37,292 nt of DNA, from the NCBI GenBank assembly GCA_029260795.1, contig JAJDCO010000145.1, positions 1 to 37,292 on the forward strand. Reading direction: 5' to 3'. Made by a program: the position numbers and the translations under genes. Shown here one piece after another: positions 14,723 through 20,935 of this stretch. The notes below the pieces were generated by a model. The model did no database searches. It was not told the origin of the DNA and saw only the letters and a list, made by a program, of their open reading frames with translations. This stretch comes from Planctomycetota bacterium. GTDB lineage: Bacteria > Planctomycetota > OFTM77. The stretch's first letter is position 1, and each line of letters starts with the position of its first letter.

Positions 14723-16795
14723 TCAGGCTTGGGGAGGCCGACCGGTCTCGGGAGCGTCGTCGCCGTCCCCGACCACGGATTCGGCGGGGTCACCGGCACT
14801 CGATTCAGCGGGGTCACCGGCACTCGGCTCGGCGGGGTCACCGGTAGTCGGCTCGGCGAGACTGGCATCGCTGTTCTGCGGAACCTCTTCGCCCCGATGC
14901 TCGGCGACCAGCCTTCGGAGCTCGTCTCCCCCCAGAGTCTCCTTCTCCTCGAGAATCCCCGCCAGGTGGTGGAGAAGGTCGAGCTCGGAGCCGAGCATCT
15001 CGCGCACGCGCTCGTGCTGAGCCTCGAGCAAGTCGTGAACTTCGTTGTCGACCTTGGCCGCCGTTTCCTCGCTGATCTCCCTCGAAAGCGAGAAGCCGCC
15101 TTCACCCAAGAAGGACGAGCGGCCGTTGCCGCCGAGTGAGACCAGACCGAGGCTGTCGCTCATGCCAAAGTCGACGACCATGCTGCGCGCAATGTTGGTC
15201 GCGTGCTCGATGTCGTTCTGGGCGCCGGTCGAGATCTCGTTGAAGATCAGCTCTTCGGCGACGCGGCCACCGAACAAGACCGCGATCTTGTCGAGGAGCT
15301 CGGAGCGCGTCATGAGGTAACGATCCTCCGTCGGTCGCTGCATGGTATGGCCGAGAGCGCCAATGCTCCGAGGAATGATCGAGATCTTGTGAACGGGATC
15401 GGACGTCGGCGCGGTCTCGGCCACGAGCGCATGGCCGAGCTCGTGATAGGCGACGACACGCTTTTCTTTGAGGTTGAGGATCCCATTGCGCTTCTCGAGA
15501 CCGGCGACGACGCGATCGATCGCTTCATCGAACTCGGGCATCTCGACCTGGGTCTTGTCACGGCGTGCCGCCAGAAGAGCCGCCTCATTGACGATGTTGG
15601 CGAGGTCGGCACCGACGAAGCCCGGTGTCCGCGAAGCCACGACCCGCAGGTCGATGCCTTCGGCCAGCTTGATGGTCTTGGCGTGCACACTCAGGATCGC
15701 TTCGCGCTCGTTGATATCGGGGCTTGGGATCACGACGCGTCGATCGAAGCGTCCGGGGCGCATCAGGGCCGGATCGAGAATCTCGGGCCGGTTGGTCGCG
15801 GCCATGATGATCACGCCCTTGTTGGTCTCGAAGCCATCCATCTGCACGAGAAGCTGGTTGAGCGTCTGCTCCCGCTCGTCGTGCGAGCCCATCGGGTTGA
15901 TGCCACGCGCCTTGCCGAGCGCGTCGAGCTCGTCGATGAAGATGATGCAGGGTGCGTTCTTCTCGGCCTGCTGGAACAGGTCGCGAACGCGGGCGGCACC
16001 GACGCCCACGAACATCTCGACGAAGTCGGAGCCCGACAACGAGTAGAACGGGACCTTCGCCTCTCCGGCCACCGCTTTGGCGAGCAACGTCTTGCCGGTT
16101 CCCGGCGCTCCGACGAGCAGGATACCCTTGGGGATCTTCGCGCCGAGCTTGCGGAACTTCTCCGGGTTTCGAAGATACTCGATCACCTCGAGGAGCTCTT
16201 CCTTGGGCTCCTCGACGCCGGCCACGTCGTCGAAGGTGACCTTCGTGTCCTTCTCTGAGTAGAGCCGCGCCCGTGCCTTCCCGAAGGACAAGGCCGAGCC
16301 GGGTCCGCCGGCCGCTCGGCTGAAGAAGAAGCGCCACATCAGGATCAGGAGCAGAATCGGCACGACCAGCATGAGGAAGAAGCTGAAGGTGCCATCGCTG
16401 GGAGGGTCGAACGAGTACTTCTCGAGCTTGTACTCCTCCCAGTTCTGCTTCAGGTCCTCGATCAGCGCCTTGTCGTTCGGATCCCGAGCCGTCGTGAACC
16501 AGTTCTTGGTGTTGGCCCGAGATCCCTCAGGTCCGCTCTCTTCACGGAGCTTTCCGGTGATCTCGGTCTGGCCGATCTTGAGCTCCTGGATCCGACCTTC
16601 TTGGAGCAAGCCCAAGAACTTGGAGTACTCGACCGTGCGCGTGTTGAGTGCCGGCACGATAGTGACGACCAGCAATACGGCCGCGCCCACGACCAGGAGG
16701 TAGATGATCGGCTCGACGCGCCGCTTCTTCGGATCGTCGCCCCGCTTCTTCGGGTCATCGCCCGGCTGGGGCCTCGGTTCGTACTCAGTAGACAT
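14723..16795 (-). CDS. ftsH: ATP-dependent zinc metalloprotease FtsH
   Basis: FtsH is a hexameric inner-membrane AAA+ protease that degrades misfolded membrane proteins and regulators such as LpxC. The 690-aa product has a basic, Asp-rich start (PKKRGDDPKKRR), a first membrane span at about 29-50, a periplasmic domain, a second span (FSFFLMLVVPILLLILMWRFFF region, about 136-157), an AAA domain with Walker A GAPGTGKT (Lys235), Walker B IIFIDELDALG and an SRH (MRPGRFDR), and an M41 protease domain with zinc motif H451-ELG-H455. The motif has Leu where most FtsH have Ala (HEAGH). The C-terminal 45 residues carry an acidic repeat (SAGDPAES type). A lipid A gene in the same window is consistent with the usual role. 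It is transcribed in the same direction as the BMC genes upstream, 189 nt apart. Confidence 0.97.
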   Translation of the reverse strand: MSTEYEPRPQPGDDPKKRGDDPKKRRVEPIIYLLVVGAAVLLVVTIVPALNTRTVEYSKFLGLLQEGRIQELKIGQTEITGKLREESGPEGSRANTKNWFTTARDPNDKALIEDLKQNWEEYKLEKYSFDPPSDGTFSFFLMLVVPILLLILMWRFFFSRAAGGPGSALSFGKARARLYSEKDTKVTFDDVAGVEEPKEELLEVIEYLRNPEKFRKLGAKIPKGILLVGAPGTGKTLLAKAVAGEAKVPFYSLSGSDFVEMFVGVGAARVRDLFQQAEKNAPCIIFIDELDALGKARGINPMGSHDEREQTLNQLLVQMDGFETNKGVIIMAATNRPEILDPALMRPGRFDRRVVIPSPDINEREAILSVHAKTIKLAEGIDLRVVASRTPGFVGADLANIVNEAALLAARRDKTQVEMPEFDEAIDRVVAGLEKRNGILNLKEKRVVAYHELGHALVAETAPTSDPVHKISIIPRSIGALGHTMQRPTEDRYLMTRSELLDKIAVLFGGRVAEELIFNEISTGAQNDIEHATNIARSMVVDFGMSDSLGLVSLGGNGRSSFLGEGGFSLSREISEETAAKVDNEVHDLLEAQHERVREMLGSELDLLHHLAGILEEKETLGGDELRRLVAEHRGEEVPQNSDASLAEPTTGDPAEPSAGDPAESSAGDPAESVVGDGDDAPETGRPPQA
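14785..14856 (-). repeat. Three tandem 24-bp repeats in the 3' end of ftsH
   Basis: Three adjacent 24-bp units begin CGGGGTCACCGG on the plus strand (14785, 14809, 14833) and differ at a few positions. In the ftsH frame each encodes an 8-residue unit of the form SAGDPAES, so copy number could vary without frameshift. They lie in the nonconserved C-terminal tail. Confidence 0.85.
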
Positions 16796-16848
16796 GCGGC
16801 TCGGTTCTTTGGCCTGTATCTCTTTCCAGCAGCGAGTGTTCGGCGCCC

Positions 16849-16877
16849 AATATAGTCGATGTCTCGCCGACGTAACC
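16849..16877 (-). promoter_or_regulatory. Weak promoter candidate for ftsH
   Basis: On the minus strand a TATATT hexamer (16849-16854) lies 53 nt before the ftsH start, in an otherwise GC-rich gap. The upstream hexamer at 16-17 nt (GTTACG/GGTTAC) is a poor -35. This is suggestive only. Confidence 0.3.
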
Positions 16878-16984
16878 AGACTTCTGTTTTCCCCATTGTC
16901 GGCCGATTCGTCGTGAGACCTGCAATCGATCGCACCGAAAGGAGTTGGCCCGCCGACCGCAGCCGTTTTCTCCGGGACCTCGCT

Positions 16985-17647
16985 CTATTCGAGTGTGCGG
17001 GGCAGGACGATTCGCCGATCTTGTCCGTCGAGATGTGGGCGAAGCTCGGGATGCGGCTGCGCAATCACGACCTCGCTCACGAGCAGTCCTCGCTCACGCG
17101 GCCACTGGGCTCCCACGGCCACCGCCGATTCCACGTCGGCGACGCCGCCCTCCATGAGCAGGTACGACTTGCCGCCGAGACCGTTCGCCAGTGCCAGGCG
17201 GAGCAAGCGGACGGTCGCCGCCTTGGCGGCTCGGTCCGCCGCCACGATGGCAGAAACGACCGAGAACGTCTCGATGATTCCCAGCGCCTCGATCTCGCCC
17301 TCGATGCCCTCCGCCCGAAGAGCTTCGAAGATCTCGGGCGTCACGGACGGGATCAACGCTTCGTCGACGAGATGGTCGCCGGCTCGCTCCAATCCCCGAG
17401 CCAACGCCTCTCGGACCTCTTCGACCTCCCCCGTCACGAGCAGGAGGTACTTGCCGGGTGAAGTCGGCCTCGCCACGACCAGATCGATCGCTGCCTGCTT
17501 GAGTACGGCGTCGGCGGTTTCAATCCCGCGCGCGATGCTGGCGAGCTCGATGAGACCGATACAGGGACGCAGACCCGAGACGCCGCCGGTATCGACGACC
17601 GTCGGTTGAGCGCGCCCCGTGCGGCGGGGTGGTCGTTTGGCAGCCAT
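16985..17647 (-). CDS. PduT-like tandem-BMC (BMC-T) shell protein lacking the FeS cysteine
   Basis: The 220-aa product carries two BMC domains in tandem (about 28-110 and 120-205), as in trimeric shell proteins. The spacing and motifs (CIGLIELASIARGIETADAVLK, then PGKYLLLVTGEVEEV, AGDHLVDEALIPSV, ALGIIETFSVVSAIVAADRAAKAA, GGKSYLLMEGGVADV) follow PduT. In PduT a Cys in the motif ICPGKF near position 38 holds a [4Fe-4S] cluster in the trimer pore; the equivalent residue here is Ser63 (PTSPGKY), so this cluster is probably absent and the pore may pass metabolites instead. A 27-residue basic N-terminal extension (MAAKRPPRRTGRAQP) is unusual. The gene starts 9 nt after the BMC-H stop, clearly in one operon. 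The ribosome site is poor, so coupling is likely. Confidence 0.92.
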   Translation of the reverse strand: MAAKRPPRRTGRAQPTVVDTGGVSGLRPCIGLIELASIARGIETADAVLKQAAIDLVVARPTSPGKYLLLVTGEVEEVREALARGLERAGDHLVDEALIPSVTPEIFEALRAEGIEGEIEALGIIETFSVVSAIVAADRAAKAATVRLLRLALANGLGGKSYLLMEGGVADVESAVAVGAQWPRERGLLVSEVVIAQPHPELRPHLDGQDRRIVLPRTLE

Positions 17648-17656
17648 CGTGAAGGA

Positions 17657-17956
17657 TCAGCCCTGCGCGCCGGCCGGGACTCCTTCGCCGGGCAGGATCG
17701 ACTCGACCTCCGAGTGAGGACGCGGAATGACGTGGACCGAGACCAGCTCTCCGATGCGTCGGGCCGCGACGGCTCCGGCATCCGTGGCGGCTTTCACCGC
17801 GCCGACCTCGCCGCGCACCATCACGGTGACGTAGCCACCGCCGATCGTCTCTTTGCCGATCAGCGACACCTTGGCGGCCTTGACCATCGCGTCGGCTGCT
17901 TCGACGGCGGCGACCAGACCTCGGGTCTCAATGAGTCCGAGGGCGATGCTACTCAT
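17657..17956 (-). CDS. Hexameric microcompartment shell protein (BMC-H, PduA/EutM type)
   Basis: The 99-aa product is a single BMC domain of the PduA/PduJ/EutM type: ALGLIETRGLVAAVEAADAMVKAAKVSL, the pore segment IGGGYVTVMVRGEVGAVKAA, and VIPRPHSEV near the end. Six copies form the hexagonal tiles that make most of the shell facets. The pore loop reads GGGY where PduA has GSGL, a small Gly-rich pore. AAGGAG precedes the ATG at 17956. It follows the aldehyde dehydrogenase by 61 nt and precedes the tandem-BMC gene by 9 nt. No pentameric vertex protein (EutN/CcmL type) is in the window; it must be elsewhere if a closed shell is made. Confidence 0.96.
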   Translation of the reverse strand: MSSIALGLIETRGLVAAVEAADAMVKAAKVSLIGKETIGGGYVTVMVRGEVGAVKAATDAGAVAARRIGELVSVHVIPRPHSEVESILPGEGVPAGAQG

Positions 17957-18017
17957 GAATTCGACTCCTTGTCAGCGTGGGGATCTCTCGATTACCGGGC
18001 CCGGCGCTCAGGCTGGC

Positions 18018-19556
18018 TCACGGCTTTCGACGTTGGGGAATCTCGAAGTGTCCGCGTCGGAAGACGGGCAGTGCCCCTCCGGCCTCGAACCGCGGCAGGA
18101 TTGCGCCCGTGGGAGCGGAGCCGGACTCGGAGCGCGGAGGCGCCGTGGGTGTCGACGAGCCGCTCGCCGCCGATGGCACCGGAGCACCTCCGGAGAGACG
18201 GCGTGCGAACTCGGGCTGCACGAAGGCGAGCCGCTTGAGGTTGATCAGGTTGAGCGGGCCGATGTTGTCCGCCGTGATGTTTCCACCGAACGATCCACAG
18301 CCGAGCGTCATCGACGGCACGAGGTTCGTCGAGTACCCCACGCCTCCTTGGCTGGACGGCGAGTTGACCAGGATGCGCATGGCGGGCTTCTTGAAGGCGA
18401 ACTCCCAGATGATCGACTCGTCGTTCGAGTGGATCACGAGCGTGTGACCCAGCCCTCCCAGCTTCAGGATGTCGATGCACAGGTCGCACGCCTTCTTCCA
18501 ATCCGGCGCGGTGAAGAAGCTGAGGATGGGAGCCAGGATCTCTCGGGATAACGGGAAATCGGGTCCCACGCCTGCCGTCGGCGCCACCAGGATCGTGGTG
18601 TCTTCCGGCACCTCGAAGCCGGCGAGGCGCGCGATGCGCACGGGCGCCAGCCCGACGACTTCGGGATTCATCACATGGTTCTTGATCGCGACCGGCGTCA
18701 GCAGGGCCACCTCATCGGGCGACAAGATCCAAGCCTTCTGGGCTCGTAGCTCGGCGAGCACCTGCTCGGCGATGTCGTCCTCGCAGACGAGGGACTGCTC
18801 GGAAGAGCAGATCGTGCCGTAATCGAAAGTTTGGCTCTCGACGATACAGCGCACGGCTTGGCGAATGTCCGCCGTGCGCTCGATGAACGCCGGCACATTG
18901 CCCGGACCGACTCCGTAGGCGGGCTTGCCGGCGCTGTAGGCGGCGCGCACGAGTCCCGAGCCGCCGGTGGCCAGGATCAGATCGGTCAGTCGATGCCGCA
19001 TCAGCTCCTGCGTGCCCTCGAGGGTCACGTTCTGGAGGCACCCGACCGCGCCCGCCGGCGCACCACTTTCACGCGCCACTCGCCCGAGGCGGTCGGCGAC
19101 CGCGCCGATGCAGCGCCTGGCTCGAGGATGCGGGCTGAGCACGACCGCGTTGCGCGTCTTGATCGCACACAGGATCTTGAAGATCGCCGTCGAGGTCGGA
19201 TTCGTGACCGGGCAGATCGCGGCGATCACTCCGTAGGGCTCGGCGATGTCGTAGACGCGATTCGCCTCGTCGGCCCGGACCACACCGACCGTGCGCAGAT
19301 CCCGCATGTAGGCCCAGAGATCGCGGCTGGCGAAGAGGTTCTTCTCGGTCTTGCTCTCGACGCGACCGAACCCACTCTCCTCGACGGCGAGCCGGGCGAA
19401 CTCTTCGGCACCGCTGACCGCAGCTTGGACCACGTTGGCGCAGATACGGTCGACCTGCTCCTGCGTGAATTCCTTCAGCTCGGTTGCGGCTTGTCGGGCT
19501 CGCTCGAGCAAGCTCCGCGCTTCTTGAATCGAGATCAGGTCTGGGTCTCGGAGCAT
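18018..19556 (-). CDS. CoA-acylating aldehyde dehydrogenase of a microcompartment, with C-terminal tail
   Basis: The product (512 aa) is an NAD-dependent acylating aldehyde dehydrogenase of the AdhE/EutE/PduP group, turning an aldehyde plus CoA into acyl-CoA. Motifs seen: PYGVIAAICPVTNPTSTAIFK, ATGGSGLVRAAYSAGKPAYGVGPGN, and the catalytic Cys250 in YGTICSSEQ, closer to AdhE and sulfoacetaldehyde dehydrogenase than to PduP. The substrate is therefore open. After the domain ends near 455 there is a 58-residue Pro/Ser/Ala-rich linker ending in a basic segment (VFRRGHFEIPQRRKP), which may target the enzyme to the shell lumen. I set the start at ATG 19556 (MLRDPDLIS), where homology begins; it has no clear ribosome site, and open frame continues upstream. 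It is the first gene of the BMC operon. Confidence 0.9.
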   Translation of the reverse strand: MLRDPDLISIQEARSLLERARQAATELKEFTQEQVDRICANVVQAAVSGAEEFARLAVEESGFGRVESKTEKNLFASRDLWAYMRDLRTVGVVRADEANRVYDIAEPYGVIAAICPVTNPTSTAIFKILCAIKTRNAVVLSPHPRARRCIGAVADRLGRVARESGAPAGAVGCLQNVTLEGTQELMRHRLTDLILATGGSGLVRAAYSAGKPAYGVGPGNVPAFIERTADIRQAVRCIVESQTFDYGTICSSEQSLVCEDDIAEQVLAELRAQKAWILSPDEVALLTPVAIKNHVMNPEVVGLAPVRIARLAGFEVPEDTTILVAPTAGVGPDFPLSREILAPILSFFTAPDWKKACDLCIDILKLGGLGHTLVIHSNDESIIWEFAFKKPAMRILVNSPSSQGGVGYSTNLVPSMTLGCGSFGGNITADNIGPLNLINLKRLAFVQPEFARRLSGGAPVPSAASGSSTPTAPPRSESGSAPTGAILPRFEAGGALPVFRRGHFEIPQRRKP

Positions 19557-19637
19557 CGTCGGGCGCTTCGATGGCGACGGTCGAGCCGTCGATCTGGTGT
19601 CCAGGAAAACGATACGGCGGACCGAGGCACACGCGGC

Positions 19638-19660
19638 CGGCTCGTCACCGCTGCGAGCCG
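19638..19660 (-). promoter_or_regulatory. Leader hairpin upstream of the aldehyde dehydrogenase gene
   Basis: CGGCTCG (19638-19644) and CGAGCCG (19654-19660) form a perfect 7-bp stem with a 9-nt loop. It lies between the candidate extended -10 element and the start codon, inside a transcribed leader of roughly 110 nt. A regulatory function is possible but not shown. Confidence 0.3.
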
Positions 19661-19674
19661 CTCGGAGGGGCCGG

Positions 19675-19683
19675 ATTCTAGCA
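19675..19683 (-). promoter_or_regulatory. Extended -10 promoter candidate for the BMC operon
   Basis: On the minus strand TGC-TAGAAT matches an extended -10 (TGnTATAAT) with five of six core bases. A TTGAAC hexamer lies 20 nt upstream, too far for an ideal -35. The site is just downstream of the rodA terminator, where a new promoter is expected, and 119 nt before the aldehyde dehydrogenase start. Confidence 0.5.
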
Positions 19684-19704
19684 CGACGCTTTTTCGTTCC
19701 GTTC

Positions 19705-19725
19705 AAAAAAAGGGCGCCCTCGCCC
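19705..19725 (-). terminator. Rho-independent terminator after rodA
   Basis: On the minus strand GGGCG-AGGG-CGCCC is followed directly by seven T. It lies about 40 nt after the rodA stop codon and separates the rod-shape operon from the BMC operon. Confidence 0.8.
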
Positions 19726-19765
19726 GGACGCTCCGCAACGCGTGGCGTCGAAGTCGATCGCCTCT

Positions 19766-20935
19766 CTAGGAACGACGCTCCGAGAAGCCCTCGCCCGCGA
19801 CCACCGGTTGATGATGAGTGGCGACGCTCAGCACCAGTCCCAGGCCGATGTAGGCCACGATCGTCGCGGATCCGCCGTAGGACACGAAGGGCAGAGTCAG
19901 CCCCGTGATCGGCAGCAGACCCACGGACATGCCCAAGTTGATGAACACCTGGCTGGTGAACAGGGTCGCCACACCCAGCACGATCAAGCGGCCGAATGGC
20001 TCTCGAACCCGGTACGCAATCCCCAAGCACGATCCGATCAGGGACCCGTAGAGAACGATGAGGCCGGTGCTGCCGAGCAGCCCCCACTCCTCGGCGATCA
20101 CCGGGAAGATGAAGTCGGTGTGCTTCTCGGGGAGGAGGTTGCCGCGATTGACCGGGCCCTGCCCCAGCCCCTCACCGCTCAGCCCTCCTGATCCGACCAT
20201 GATCTTGGCGTGGGTCATCTGGTACCCCTCGGCCAGCTCACGGTCTCGGCGCTCTGCAACGGTGGTCGGCACCCACTGCTGAAGCCAAACGTCGACTCTC
20301 GATCTCTGGTATCCGTGAAGGAACCCGAAGTAGAGCGCCGGAAGTGAGACAAGCCCGAGCACGAGCAGCAGGCGCAAGTGCTGCGCGCGAGCTCCGGCGG
20401 CATACACCATCGCGAGCAGAATCGGAATGAACAAGAGCGAGGTGCCGAGGTCGGGTGCTTTGAGCACGGCGACCATTGGTATGGTCGTCAAGAGAAACGG
20501 TCCGATCAGTCCACGCCAGCTCCCGACGTCGCGTCGATACTGCAAGTACCGGGCGAGCCCGATCACGAGTCCGATCTTCATGAACTCCGAGGGCTGGAGC
20601 TGAAAGCCGGGCAAGCGAATCCAGCGTCGAGAGTGGTTCACGTCGACGCCGATCACGTAAGTGGCCAGCACCCCGAGAAACGCCAGCAGGTAGAGTGCAT
20701 AGGCGTAAGGACCGAGTCGCTCGTAGCGAATGCTCATGGTGATCAGCATCGCGCCCATCGCCACCGCCACGCGCTTGAGCTGACTCCAGTGCAGATCGGC
20801 GTCCTGCCAGGCGGGGTCGTGAACGCACGCGCTCCAGATGAAGGCGAGCCCGACCACTTGGATCGCGAGCGCCAGGAGAACGACGTGCCATTCTCCTCTC
20901 AGCGCCAGAACCAAGTTCGTCACGAGGCGACGCAT
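19766..20935 (-). CDS. rodA: Rod-shape SEDS peptidoglycan polymerase RodA
   Basis: RodA polymerises glycan strands from lipid II during side-wall growth, together with PBP2. The 389-aa product is a polytopic membrane protein with the SEDS signatures: GVDVNHSRRWIRLPGFQLQPSEFMKIG, LKAPDLGTSLLFIP, GGLSGEGLGQGPVN, LPEKHTDFIFPVIAEEWG and the C-terminal LPFVSYGGSATI. Length is normal (370-410). The start ATG at 20935 overlaps the last base of the PBP2 stop (TGATG), has GGGAG upstream and begins just before the first membrane segment, so I prefer it to longer in-frame options. It is the last gene of mreB-mreC-mreD-mrdA-rodA and is followed by a terminator. Confidence 0.95.
   Translation of the reverse strand: MRRLVTNLVLALRGEWHVVLLALAIQVVGLAFIWSACVHDPAWQDADLHWSQLKRVAVAMGAMLITMSIRYERLGPYAYALYLLAFLGVLATYVIGVDVNHSRRWIRLPGFQLQPSEFMKIGLVIGLARYLQYRRDVGSWRGLIGPFLLTTIPMVAVLKAPDLGTSLLFIPILLAMVYAAGARAQHLRLLLVLGLVSLPALYFGFLHGYQRSRVDVWLQQWVPTTVAERRDRELAEGYQMTHAKIMVGSGGLSGEGLGQGPVNRGNLLPEKHTDFIFPVIAEEWGLLGSTGLIVLYGSLIGSCLGIAYRVREPFGRLIVLGVATLFTSQVFINLGMSVGLLPITGLTLPFVSYGGSATIVAYIGLGLVLSVATHHQPVVAGEGFSERRS

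Noticed and set aside
18018..20087. Possible 689-residue fusion extending the aldehyde dehydrogenase upstream into rodA
   Set aside because: The extra N-terminal part overlaps rodA and the terminator and has no homology; the family start falls at 19556 after a promoter-like element.
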